Positions 1-8,313 of a stretch of 64,000 bases of DNA are shown in pieces (position 1 is the stretch's first letter; each line of letters begins with the position of its first letter). Source of the DNA: Nonomuraea basaltis. GTDB taxonomy: Bacteria; Actinomycetota; Actinomycetes; Streptosporangiales; Streptosporangiaceae. The stretch is taken from the NCBI RefSeq assembly GCF_005893125.1, contig NZ_VCJS01000038.1, positions 1 through 64,000 on the forward strand, read 5' to 3'. The translations under genes and the position numbers were made by a program. A model generated the notes under the pieces. That model was not told the DNA's origin, made no database searches, and saw only the letters and a list, made by a program, of their open reading frames with translations.

Positions 1-1192
1 GAGCGGCGACGGAACGTCGCCGCTCCGCGCGGTCGAGCCCCTTGGCCGACAGCAGGTCGTCCAGTACGCCGAGGCAAGCGAAGGCCGCTTCCACTCCCGC
101 GGGCTCGATCTCGAGCGAAGTCCGCCGTCGCTCCTCCAAGAGCCGGAAATGACGCACTATGTCGGGCCCGTGTCGTCGTGTCGGCGTGCTGACGGCAATC
201 CGCAGACAGGAGTCGAGCACTCGCGACGCGTCATCCCGCCCCAGATGAAGCTCGGCTCCGACGGCGTCGAAATCAGCATGGTCATCGACCGACCACGCGC
301 GCAGCCGTCCGCCGTTCCTGGCCGCGATGAAGCTCAGGACCCGGCCGGGCCCCAGCTCCACGGCGGCACCGACACCGTCGGTGAGCAGGCGGCTCTGCAC
401 GCCGTCCCAGCGCACCGGCCGGACAAGCTGGTCGGCGAGGAGCGCCGCGCCGGCGGCACCACCGGGGTGCGGTCGAGCGTCGACGCCGGAGAGCACGGGA
501 ACCGCGGTCTCGGCGATCGTCACGCCGGCCAGCGCTTCCAGCAGTTCCTCGGCCGCCGGGCGCATCAACGGGCTGTGGAAGGGCCCGCTGACACGGAGGG
601 GGAACACCCGCGCACCACGCGCCTCGAACTCGGCGGCCGCACGCCTCAGGTCCGTGCCGCGGGCAGAGATCGCGACCTGGCGCGGGCCGTCGACGATGGC
701 CGGATAGACCGCGAAACCGTCCTCGGTCCAGTGCCGGCAGACTCGTTCCACTCTGTCCGCGTCCAGATCAAGAACCCACATCATTCCGCCGTCCAGCGCC
801 TCGGCGGCCCTGCTGACCGCCTCGCCCCGGAGCCGGACCAGCCGCACCGCCTCAGCCAGCGGCAGCGCGCCGGCACAGCACAGGGCGGTGTACTCGCCCA
901 GGCTGTGCCCGGCCAGGTGGGTGACCGGCAGGCCAATCTCCTCGCGGAACACCCGGTACAGGGCGACCCCCATCGCCAGGAGAGCGAGCTGCGACTCCAC
1001 CTGCCGATTCAAGCGGTCGCCGGCCGCCGGGTCTTCGCACAGTCCGGCCAGGTCGAGACCGAGCTCGTCCGATGCCTCATTCAGGGTCTCACGAAAAGTG
1101 CCGTACCGGCGGGACCATTTGGCCGCCATTCCAGGATATTGGGAACCCACTCCGGGGAAAAGAAACGCCAACCTCGGCCACGGAATCGACAT
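1..1192 (-). CDS. ACP malonyltransferase (FabD/MAT-like), partial at window edge
   Basis: An open minus-strand frame starts at ATG 1192 with GGAGG about six bases upstream, and runs off the left edge without a stop (397 codons visible). The N-terminus reads LAFLFPGVGSQYPGM, and the nucleophile elbow GHSLGEY is the malonyl/acyl transferase signature. The second catalytic region VSGPFHSPLM carries the expected His. Such enzymes load malonyl or another acyl group onto a carrier protein. The protein continues at least 100 residues beyond the usual end of a FabD domain, so it may carry an extra C-terminal region. It is divergent from the decarboxylase gene and shares a promoter region with it. In vicenistatin-type pathways a related acyltransferase (VinK) moves a beta-amino acyl dipeptide between carriers, so that role is an alternative to malonyl loading. 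Confidence 0.85.
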   Translation of the reverse strand, partial: MSIPWPRLAFLFPGVGSQYPGMAAKWSRRYGTFRETLNEASDELGLDLAGLCEDPAAGDRLNRQVESQLALLAMGVALYRVFREEIGLPVTHLAGHSLGEYTALCCAGALPLAEAVRLVRLRGEAVSRAAEALDGGMMWVLDLDADRVERVCRHWTEDGFAVYPAIVDGPRQVAISARGTDLRRAAAEFEARGARVFPLRVSGPFHSPLMRPAAEELLEALAGVTIAETAVPVLSGVDARPHPGGAAGAALLADQLVRPVRWDGVQSRLLTDGVGAAVELGPGRVLSFIAARNGGRLRAWSVDDHADFDAVGAELHLGRDDASRVLDSCLRIAVSTPTRRHGPDIVRHFRLLEERRRTSLEIEPAGVEAAFACLGVLDDLLSAKGLDRAERRRSVAA

Positions 1193-1516
1193 TCCTCACC
1201 TCCGTGATGAGCTCGTCCGGTCGATTGCCGAGACGGGAGTCAACCACGGCCCACGCCCTCGTTCAACCGGACGTCTCAGCAGTTGAACATCGGAGAATTC
1301 CACATAACGGCCTCGTGACCAGGCACGGTGCCCCGCCGGAGGGGCCGCACTAACCAGGTGAGTGAGCGAAGAACTGTGCAGGAGAGGTCCATTGATGACG
1401 GAACTCGACATCCTGTACTGTGCGCCCCACTGCAATTTCCGCCATCTGCACTCGTAACAGCGGACTTCTTCAACAGGGGCTTCATCAGCAGGTCGAGGAG
1501 AAAGAGAACAATCATC
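1193..1516. other. Divergent intergenic region of the biosynthetic cluster
   Basis: About 320 bases separate the acyltransferase start (1192, minus) from the decarboxylase start (1517, plus). The region holds one StrR-like palindrome, listed separately. I see no clear -35/-10 pair and no convincing small gene. Codon third positions here are not G/C-biased, unlike the neighbouring genes, which supports a non-coding reading even though an open frame extends upstream of 1517. Confidence 0.6.
1261..1288. promoter_or_regulatory. StrR/NovG-like activator binding palindrome
   Basis: The half-sites GTTCAACCG (1261-1269) and CAGTTGAAC (1280-1288) form an inverted repeat resembling the StrR-family consensus GTTCRACTG-N11-CRGTYGAAC. 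The spacer here is 10 rather than 11 bases. It lies 69 bases upstream of the acyltransferase start. A StrR-like gene is in the same cluster at 17.06 kb, so it is the obvious candidate ligand. That link is inference from family knowledge. Confidence 0.6.
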
Positions 1517-3034
1517 GTGACCGCCGCACCCGAATATCCGGCCTGGGCATTCCCGTTCGCTGGAACTCCTGATGGACTCAAAGATCTCCGAACTCTGTGC
1601 GAACTCGCCCTGGACGTGATGTCAGAGGTACGGCACGACCGCTCGGGTCCCGGTCCGGCCGGTGGTTACCACGGCGTGGCCGAGTCGGCCCGGGCGCTGA
1701 TGGCCGGCCCGCTCCTCCCGGAACTCGGCGGAGCGCCCCACGATGTCCTCGCCGACGTCACCCGCGCCTTCGCCGCCGGATCGGTCGACCTCACTCACCC
1801 GGCGGCTCTGGCCCGCATGCAGCCTCCCTCACTGGCTGTCGCGGCGGCGGCTGAGCTTGTCGTGGCCACCCTCAACCAGTCCTTGCACGCCTGGGAGAGC
1901 GGTCCGTTCGCGCTCGAGATCGAGCGCTTCGTCACCGCCGAGCTGGCCACCCTCATCGGCTACGGCTCCGGCGCGGGGGGCACCCTCACCTCGGGCGGCA
2001 GCGTCTCCAACCTGATGGCGATGACCATGGCCCGAGACTCGGTCCTGGCCCGCCGTCTGAGCCGTCGTCCCGGCCAGGAAGGGGTGGCCGGTCTCCACCG
2101 CCGCCCGGTCGTGCTCGCGCAGGAGGCCATCCACTTCTCGATCGGCCGGGCGCTGCGAATCCTCGGAATCGGCGAGGACCAGCTGATCCCGGTCGCCGTC
2201 GACGCCGACGGCCGCACCAGTGCGGCGGATGCCCGCCGGGTGCTGTTCGGCCTGCCCGGCACGGATCTGCCGTTGGCTCTGGTCGCCCTTGCCGGTTCGA
2301 CCGACCTCGGCGTGATCGACCCGCTCCGTGAGCTGGCGGAGGTGGCGCGCGAGCACGATCTCTGGCTGCACGCCGACGCCGCCTATGGAGCCGGCGCGTT
2401 GTTCTCCGAGCGGCTGCGCCCCCTGCTGGACGGCCTCTCGGAGGCCGACTCGGTCACCATGGACCTGCACAAGTTCGGGTGGCTGCCCAGTTCCTCGGCG
2501 ATGCTGCTGGTCAAGTCTCGCGGCGACCTGCAGGACTCCTTCGGCCTGGCGACCACGACCTGTCTGACCTCCGCCGACGACACAGAGCAGGGCTATCACG
2601 GCCTGCAGGGCGAGTCGTTGCAGACGACACGTCGCGCGGACGCTTTCAAGATCCTCGTAGCGCTCCGCTGCCTCGGCCGTGAGCGCTTGAGCGCCATGGT
2701 CGACGCCTGCCATGACCTGGCCATCCACGCAGCGGAACGGATCCGCGAAGAGCCGCGCCTGGAGCTCGTCGCCCACCCTCCTCTCGGTGCGGTCCTTTTC
2801 CGGTACCTCACCGACGATCCCGGCAAGGCCGATGAGGTCAATGGGGCCGCGCGCCGCGAGCTGATGGCCACCGGGCGTCTCCTGCTGGCCCGCACGCACC
2901 TGGTGGACGGCGCAGGCGTCCAGCGGGTCTACCTCAAGCTGCTGTTCCTGAACCCCGAGACAGCGCCCGAGCAGGTCGACGATGTCATCGCGATGTTCCT
3001 GACGACCGCCCGGAGGATCGAGGCGGAGGGCTGA
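1517..3034 (+). CDS. PLP-dependent amino acid decarboxylase (group II)
   Basis: A 505-residue protein, the normal size for group II decarboxylases (glutamate, diaminobutyrate, aromatic amino acids). It shows the PLP-binding HADAAYGAG segment and the Schiff-base lysine in TMDLHKFGWLP. The start is GTG 1517: third-position G/C bias begins there, and the upstream extension of the frame looks non-coding. GAGGAG at 1494-1499 is farther upstream than usual. The next gene begins three bases after the stop and the glutamate mutase genes follow. By analogy with VinO of vicenistatin biosynthesis, a plausible substrate is 3-methylaspartate, free or carrier-bound, giving a methylated beta-amino acid. Sequence alone does not exclude diaminobutyrate, aspartate or other substrates. 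Confidence 0.85.
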   Translation: MTAAPEYPAWAFPFAGTPDGLKDLRTLCELALDVMSEVRHDRSGPGPAGGYHGVAESARALMAGPLLPELGGAPHDVLADVTRAFAAGSVDLTHPAALARMQPPSLAVAAAAELVVATLNQSLHAWESGPFALEIERFVTAELATLIGYGSGAGGTLTSGGSVSNLMAMTMARDSVLARRLSRRPGQEGVAGLHRRPVVLAQEAIHFSIGRALRILGIGEDQLIPVAVDADGRTSAADARRVLFGLPGTDLPLALVALAGSTDLGVIDPLRELAEVAREHDLWLHADAAYGAGALFSERLRPLLDGLSEADSVTMDLHKFGWLPSSSAMLLVKSRGDLQDSFGLATTTCLTSADDTEQGYHGLQGESLQTTRRADAFKILVALRCLGRERLSAMVDACHDLAIHAAERIREEPRLELVAHPPLGAVLFRYLTDDPGKADEVNGAARRELMATGRLLLARTHLVDGAGVQRVYLKLLFLNPETAPEQVDDVIAMFLTTARRIEAEG

Positions 3035-3037
3035 TCC

Positions 3038-4258
3038 TTGGAATCCCCGATGAAGTACGAGGCAGAGGCCTCGGGCCTGCGAATCTCCGCACCCGTGGAC
3101 GGGGTACGCGAGTCGATGCGCCGCCTGCCCGGTGCCTTCGCCGTCCCCCTGACCCTGCTCACCGGCAAGCCCCACGCCGGGCAACGACCGGTTCGCTTCA
3201 CTCCGACCAGCCATCTGATCAACGCGATCTGCTCGACCACCGCCGGCCTCACGATCTCCTGCCTGGCGTTGGCCTCCGGTGGCCTGGCTCTGTTCGCGCT
3301 GCCGGCGGGCTGGGCGGTCACGCTGCACGGCCTCCGAAATCTGCGCATGATGATCTACCACCAGTGCGCGCATAGGAACATGTGGCGCCGGCGGCGCCCC
3401 GACGACCTGCTCGGGCGCGTCATCGCCGCTCTGCTGATCGTCCAGCGCTTCGATGACTACCGCGCCGAGCATGTGGCCGACCACCACGCGCTGCACCACA
3501 TGACCGTCCGGGACCCCACGGTCCGCGCCTTCCTGATCGGGCTGGGACTTCAGCCGAGGATGTCCCGCCGGGAGATGTGGTCCCGCGTGCTCCGGCTGCT
3601 GGCGTCACCCGTGTTCCACGTCAGGTTCCTGACGTCACGGATCCGCTCGCACGTGAAGGGAATGTCACGCGAAGAGCGCGTCTGGACCTTCGCCGGCTAT
3701 GCGACCGTGGCCGGCCTGGCGACCTGGCTCCAGCTTTGGCCGTTCGTCCTGATCGCCTGGATCGTACCGGTGACCGTCCTGTTCCAGGTGAGCAACACCC
3801 TCCGGCTCTGTGTCAAGCACACCTTCCCACTCCCCGGCCAGACCGACCGTCGCGGCCGGGCCTACTTCTGCAGCCTGACGAACGCGATCTTCATCGGCGA
3901 GCCGGCCCCGGATCCCCGCCTGCCAGGCGGGCACCGAGCGCTGGCTTGGCTACGCTGGTGTGCCCGCCTGGCCGTTGTCCACTTCCCCGCCCGCTATCTG
4001 GTGCTGACCGGCGACACCGTCTGCCACGACTTCCACCACCGGCACCCGATGGATCGGCGCTGGGCGGACTACATCTTCGAACGGGAGGCCCGGCTCGCTT
4101 CGCTGACGCCCGGCGATCCACACTACCGGCACGTCTGGGGTCTGATCCCCGCGATCGACGTGGTCTTCGACTCGCTGCGCGCGGCCGATCCAATGGAGTA
4201 CTCACGAGAGCTGGCCGCAGCCGAGCACCATGACGTCTTCGCCGCTTTCGACGACTGA
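3038..4258 (+). CDS. Membrane fatty-acid-desaturase-like diiron enzyme
   Basis: The 406-residue protein carries three histidine clusters typical of integral membrane desaturases and hydroxylases: HQCAH near residue 105, HVADHHALHH near 145, and CHDFHHRH near 330. Hydrophobic stretches lie between them (for example residues 65-95 and 215-255). The start is TTG 3038, well spaced from GGAGGG in the end of the preceding gene; ATG 3050 is an alternative. Family members desaturate, hydroxylate or acetylenate acyl chains, sometimes on a carrier protein (JamB-type). Set between a decarboxylase and the glutamate mutase genes, it more likely tailors the product of this cluster than membrane lipids. The substrate is unknown. 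Confidence 0.8.
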   Translation: MESPMKYEAEASGLRISAPVDGVRESMRRLPGAFAVPLTLLTGKPHAGQRPVRFTPTSHLINAICSTTAGLTISCLALASGGLALFALPAGWAVTLHGLRNLRMMIYHQCAHRNMWRRRRPDDLLGRVIAALLIVQRFDDYRAEHVADHHALHHMTVRDPTVRAFLIGLGLQPRMSRREMWSRVLRLLASPVFHVRFLTSRIRSHVKGMSREERVWTFAGYATVAGLATWLQLWPFVLIAWIVPVTVLFQVSNTLRLCVKHTFPLPGQTDRRGRAYFCSLTNAIFIGEPAPDPRLPGGHRALAWLRWCARLAVVHFPARYLVLTGDTVCHDFHHRHPMDRRWADYIFEREARLASLTPGDPHYRHVWGLIPAIDVVFDSLRAADPMEYSRELAAAEHHDVFAAFDD

Positions 4259-4285
4259 CCCGACGACGAACCCCCGGGAGGATCC

Positions 4286-4741
4286 ATGACCGCCGACGCC
4301 GGAGAGCGCCTGATCATCCTCGGCGTGTCCGAAAGCGACGCGCACGCCGTGGCGAACCAGTTGATCGCGATGCACTTGCGTGAACAGGGCTTCACCGTGA
4401 TCAACCTGGGTGTGTGCACCCCGCTGAGCGACTTCGCCGCCGCCTGCGACCAGTACCCGCACGCGGAAGCCGTGCTCATCGGCAGCCTCAACGGACATGC
4501 CTATCAGGACCTCGCCGAACTGCCGGCGCTGCGGGCGGCGGGGCGGCTACGTTGCCCGCTGGTGGTCGGCGGCAACGTCTCGGTCGGCCAGGACACCACG
4601 AGCGAACAACGCAGGCGGCTCCTGACTCTCGGTATCGATCATCTGCTGACCGATGCCTCACAGATCGTGCCTCTCCTGGACATGCTGCGCTCAGCGCGCG
4701 ACACCCATGCCTCCCCGGCCCATGACGCCCGAATCTGCTAG
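4286..4741 (+). CDS. glmS: Methylaspartate (glutamate) mutase, small B12-binding subunit
   Basis: The 151-residue protein matches the cobalamin-binding S/sigma subunit of glutamate mutase. LGVSESDAHAVANQLI contains the base-off B12 motif (DxHxxG), with the lower-ligand His kept but the Gly replaced by Ala. FTVINLGVCTP and the CPLVVGGNVSVG region follow, as in GlmS. With the E subunit it interconverts L-glutamate and (2S,3S)-3-methylaspartate using adenosylcobalamin. The RBS GGGAGG precedes ATG 4286 by a few bases. The 3' end overlaps the E-subunit gene, so translation is probably coupled. In antibiotic clusters (vicenistatin, friulimicin) this pair supplies 3-methylaspartate rather than fermenting glutamate. 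Confidence 0.92.
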   Translation: MTADAGERLIILGVSESDAHAVANQLIAMHLREQGFTVINLGVCTPLSDFAAACDQYPHAEAVLIGSLNGHAYQDLAELPALRAAGRLRCPLVVGGNVSVGQDTTSEQRRRLLTLGIDHLLTDASQIVPLLDMLRSARDTHASPAHDARIC

Positions 4742-6137
4742 CCCTCTCGACGATCTCGCGCTCTCCCCGCACCTCACGGCCACGCTGCCGCGGTGGGAGC
4801 AGATCATGGCAGAGCTCCGCGAACCCGGCCCGCACATCGTCGACGTCCTGCGGATGGCGGACGCCACCGGACGCCCGGCGGTCCAGCCCCGCTGCGGCGT
4901 CGGTGGCCACCGGGAAATGCTGCGGCTGCTCGAAGAGCTCAGCACCACCGGAGCCGATGTCCTCACCGTCACCATCGATTCGCACACCCGGCTCAGGCAG
5001 TACGCCACCGCGCAACGCCTGTTGTGTGACTCCCCCGGCGACCTGAACGGTTATCCGCTGGTCGCGCACGGCTGGCGGCGTGGCCGCGAACTCCGTGCCC
5101 GTGTCCCGCACCCCCTTCAGGTACGGCACGGCTCGCCGGATGCCCGCGATCTGTTCGCCATCGCCCTGGCCTCCGGCATCACGTCGTTCGAGGGTGGCGG
5201 GATTGACTACAACCTGCCCTATTCCAAGGACATCCCGCTCAGGACCACGCTCGGATCCTGGCGGCGGATAGACGCGGTATGCGGTGTCCTTGCCAAGGAC
5301 GGCGTCCTCGTAGACCGTGAACTGTTCGGGACGCTCAGCGCCGTCCTCATGCCGCCCTCGATCAGCTTGGCGATCACCCTGCTGGAGGCGGCGGCCGCGG
5401 CGCGCGAGGGCGTCAGGTGCGTGTCGCCCGCCTACCCACAGTCCGGGGAGATGCACCAGGACATCGCCGCGCTGCGCGCCATCAGGGTTCTAGGGCAGCG
5501 CTACCTCGGGCCGGACATCGAAGTTTTCCCGGTCCTGCACGAGTTCATGGGCCCCTTTCCCCGCACCCCGCAGTACGCGAACTTCCTGATCATGTACGGC
5601 GGGCTCACCGCCCGGCTCGGAAGGGCGAGCAAGGTGGTCAGCAAGACGGCCAAGGAGGGCTACGGGATCCCGGACGCCGCCGCCAACACCGAGGGCATCC
5701 TCAACACGATCCTGGGGACCAGCGACCTGCTCGACTTCGTCCGAGTGGACGAGGACCGGATAGCCGAAGAGGAGTCCTGGATCCTGCAGGAGGTCGGCGA
5801 GCTCGTGGAGCCGCTGTTCTCCGCCGAGGACCTGCTCGGCGGCGTCGTCGAGGCGTTCCAGACCGGACGGCTCGACATCCCGTTCAGCGCCAGCGTCCAC
5901 GCGCACTCGGACGTGGTGCCCGCGCGAGACCGCGGCGGTGCTGTCCGCTACGCCGACCCCGGGGCGCTGCCGTTCTCGAGCGCCACCCGCTCGCGGCACG
6001 CCCGGCAGCTGTCCGCCCGGGCGGGGGCCGCCAACCGCACCACCAGCCTGATCGAACGGATCACCCGCGACATCAACTACTTCCTCGACAAGGAGAGGAC
6101 TGTGTTGCCCGCAATCGACGAAAGGCCACTGCCGTGA
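4722..6137 (+). CDS. glmE: Methylaspartate (glutamate) mutase, catalytic epsilon subunit
   Basis: About 471 residues, the usual length for GlmE. The substrate-binding segment FEGGGIDYNLPYSKDIPL is well conserved against the family, followed by YPQSGEMHQD and HEFMGPFP-type segments of the TIM barrel. The start is uncertain: ATG 4722 (used here), ATG 4707 and ATG 4653 are in frame, none has a strong RBS, and all overlap the S-subunit gene. The stop overlaps the next gene as GTGA. Partner subunit, tight overlap and order support a working glutamate mutase that makes 3-methylaspartate for this cluster. Confidence 0.92.
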   Translation: MTPESASPLDDLALSPHLTATLPRWEQIMAELREPGPHIVDVLRMADATGRPAVQPRCGVGGHREMLRLLEELSTTGADVLTVTIDSHTRLRQYATAQRLLCDSPGDLNGYPLVAHGWRRGRELRARVPHPLQVRHGSPDARDLFAIALASGITSFEGGGIDYNLPYSKDIPLRTTLGSWRRIDAVCGVLAKDGVLVDRELFGTLSAVLMPPSISLAITLLEAAAAAREGVRCVSPAYPQSGEMHQDIAALRAIRVLGQRYLGPDIEVFPVLHEFMGPFPRTPQYANFLIMYGGLTARLGRASKVVSKTAKEGYGIPDAAANTEGILNTILGTSDLLDFVRVDEDRIAEEESWILQEVGELVEPLFSAEDLLGGVVEAFQTGRLDIPFSASVHAHSDVVPARDRGGAVRYADPGALPFSSATRSRHARQLSARAGAANRTTSLIERITRDINYFLDKERTVLPAIDERPLP

Positions 6138-7522
6138 CAGCCTCCGGATCCTCCGCCGTAGCGCCCGATCCCGCCTTCGGAGCGGCTGTCACCGCCGCCG
6201 ACCGGCGCTACCTGGTCCAGTCCTGGTCGACGCAGGGAAACGTCGACGCCATCCCGGTCGACAGGGCCGAGGGCCGCTATTTCTGGGACTACGAGGGCAA
6301 GCGATACCTCGACTTCTCCTCGCAGTTCGTCAACCTCAACATCGGGCACCAGCACCCGAAGGTCGTCGCGGCGATCCAGGCTCAGGCCGGCAGGCTCTGC
6401 ATGCTGGCCTCGACACTGGCCAACCATCAACGTAACGATGCCGCCCGGCTCATCACCGAGCTGGCACCGGGCGACCTGAACCGGGTGTTCTTCACCAACG
6501 GCGGGGCGGAAGCCAACGAGAACGCCGTGCGGATGGCGCGCCTGCACACCGGCCGCCCCAAGATCCTCGCTGCCTACCGCTCGTACCATGGCGGGACCAG
6601 TACGGCGATCGCCCTCACCGGAGACCCGCGCAGGTGGCCTAACCAGCACGCCGGACACGCCGACGCCAACGTCGTCCACTACTTCGGGCCCTACCTGTAC
6701 CGCTCCAGCTTCAACGCGCGGACGGAGGCGGAGGAGTGCGAGCGCGCACTGGCGCATCTGGCGGAAGTCATCGAATTCGAAGGGCCGTCCACCATAGCCG
6801 CGATCATTCTGGAGCCGGTCGTCGGGACCGCTGGAATCCTGGTGCCGCCATCCGGCTACCTGGCCGGTGTCAGGAGGCTGTGCGACCGGCACGGCATTCT
6901 GCTCATCGCCGACGAGGTCATGACCGGCTTCGGCCGAACCGGCGCGTGGTTCGCGGTGGACCACTGGGGGATCGAGCCCGACCTGCTCACTTTCGCGAAG
7001 GGCGTGAACTCCGGCTACGTCCCGCTGGGCGGCGTCGTCGTCTCGGACGCGGTCTACGACACCTTCAGGACCCGGCCTTTCCCGGGCGGCCTGACCTACT
7101 CCGGTCACCCGCTGGCCTGCGCCGCCGCGGTCGCCACGATCACGGCGATGAAAGAGGAAGGCGTCGTCGACCACGCCGCCTGGCTCGGCGAGGCCGTGAT
7201 AGGCCCGGAGTTGCGCCGGCTCGCCGAGCGCCATCCTTCGGTCGGCGAGGTCCGCGGGCTCGGCGTCTTCTGGGCGGTGGAGCTGGTGCACGACCGCCGA
7301 ACCCGTCAGATGCTCGTGCCCTACGCCTCGTCAGGAGCCACGGCGGCGCCCATGGCCGCGGTGGTGGCGGCCTGCCACCGGCTCGGGTTGTGGCCGGCCA
7401 CGAACTACAACCGGATCCACGTGATGCCGCCGTGCAACACGACCGAGGCCGAAGCCCTGGAGGGACTGGCGATGCTCGACGAGGCGCTCGCGGTCGCGGA
7501 TCGTCACGCCGAAGGCGCGTGA
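6134..7522 (+). CDS. Class III (omega-amino acid type) aminotransferase
   Basis: The 462-residue PLP enzyme has fold-type I class III features: NGGAEANENAVRMAR, YRSYHGGT, EPVVGTAG, IADEVMTGFGRTG and the PLP lysine in TFAKGVNSGYVPLGG. The start is GTG 6134, sharing GTGA with the GlmE stop. Relatives include taurine-pyruvate, beta-alanine-pyruvate and GABA aminotransferases, which act on terminal amines. In this operon it could act on the beta-amine produced by decarboxylation, or form an amine on an aldehyde made elsewhere in the pathway. Its 3' end overlaps the convergent PPTase gene by 19 bases. No taurine or GABA catabolic genes are nearby. Confidence 0.85.
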   Translation: MTASGSSAVAPDPAFGAAVTAADRRYLVQSWSTQGNVDAIPVDRAEGRYFWDYEGKRYLDFSSQFVNLNIGHQHPKVVAAIQAQAGRLCMLASTLANHQRNDAARLITELAPGDLNRVFFTNGGAEANENAVRMARLHTGRPKILAAYRSYHGGTSTAIALTGDPRRWPNQHAGHADANVVHYFGPYLYRSSFNARTEAEECERALAHLAEVIEFEGPSTIAAIILEPVVGTAGILVPPSGYLAGVRRLCDRHGILLIADEVMTGFGRTGAWFAVDHWGIEPDLLTFAKGVNSGYVPLGGVVVSDAVYDTFRTRPFPGGLTYSGHPLACAAAVATITAMKEEGVVDHAAWLGEAVIGPELRRLAERHPSVGEVRGLGVFWAVELVHDRRTRQMLVPYASSGATAAPMAAVVAACHRLGLWPATNYNRIHVMPPCNTTEAEALEGLAMLDEALAVADRHAEGA

Positions 7523-8313
7523 TCCCCACGGTCCGCGACGGTGCCGATCAGGTCCGCGCCGTCGTGGACCAGCAGGGTCGCTGCTCGGCCGACGACCGCT
7601 ACCGCGGCCCGATACGGCGCCGGCAGCGGCGCGTCGATCAGCGAATACGAGTCCGGGCTCCCGAGCACGGCGGGAAGGGCGAGCACCCTCGGCGGTGCGC
7701 CCGAACCCGTCACCTCCACGTGGGCCGGATGGACCGCCAGGCCCTTGCCCACCGCTTTGAGTACGGCTTCCTTCCTGGTCCACCGGACCACGAAGTCGGC
7801 GTAACCGCCGCCTCGCGCGCGAAAGTCCCTGAGCTCGAACTCGGACAGCGACGACTCGAGGTGAGGGCCGACGGATTCGCGAACCGAGGCGTCCTCGACG
7901 TCGACGCCGACGGCGCCCCGCGATGTCACGGCCAGGACGGCCAGCTCTCCCGTGTGGGAAACCGAGATATCCACGTCCGGTTCGACCGGATCCACCACTT
8001 TCGGCTTGCCGTGATCGCCTCCGCAATACCGGCACGTACGGTCGAAGACGAAGCCCGAGGGATCACCACCCCACCGATCGGCCAGCACGAGCCGGGTCAG
8101 CGCCCATGCGGCAACGAAACGACGGCGGTCGTCCACTCCACGCAGTCGCCCTCGGCGCAGCAGATCCCGCTCGTTCAGCAGCACCACCAGTTCTTCCGGT
8201 ACGGCCGCGGCGCGGACGTACCAGACCTCGCAATCGACCTCGGAGTCCGGCACTCCGGCCTCGACGGCGTCAGGGAGCGCCACGGGCTCGCTCCCGATCT
8301 GCCCGCCGATCAC
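7504..8313 (-). CDS. Sfp-type 4'-phosphopantetheinyl transferase
   Basis: The 269-residue protein carries the PPTase signatures VGVDVED (Mg-binding Asp and Glu) and FVVRWTRKEAVLKAVGKGL (W-x-x-KEAxxK), plus a CRYCGGDHGKP segment typical of the Sfp family. The start is GTG 8313, sharing GTGA with the stop of the upstream thioesterase-like gene, so it is co-transcribed with the NRPS operon. It converts apo carrier domains to the holo form. The likely clients here are the two T domains of the NRPS and the free carrier protein. The last gene of the minus-strand operon, it converges on the aminotransferase. Confidence 0.9.
   Translation of the reverse strand: MIGGQIGSEPVALPDAVEAGVPDSEVDCEVWYVRAAAVPEELVVLLNERDLLRRGRLRGVDDRRRFVAAWALTRLVLADRWGGDPSGFVFDRTCRYCGGDHGKPKVVDPVEPDVDISVSHTGELAVLAVTSRGAVGVDVEDASVRESVGPHLESSLSEFELRDFRARGGGYADFVVRWTRKEAVLKAVGKGLAVHPAHVEVTGSGAPPRVLALPAVLGSPDSYSLIDAPLPAPYRAAVAVVGRAATLLVHDGADLIGTVADRGDHAPSA

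Noticed and set aside
149-1207. 352-codon plus-strand open frame
   Set aside because: It is antisense to the acyltransferase, which has clear catalytic motifs and an RBS. The plus-strand translation is Arg/Pro/Gly-rich without a recognisable family.
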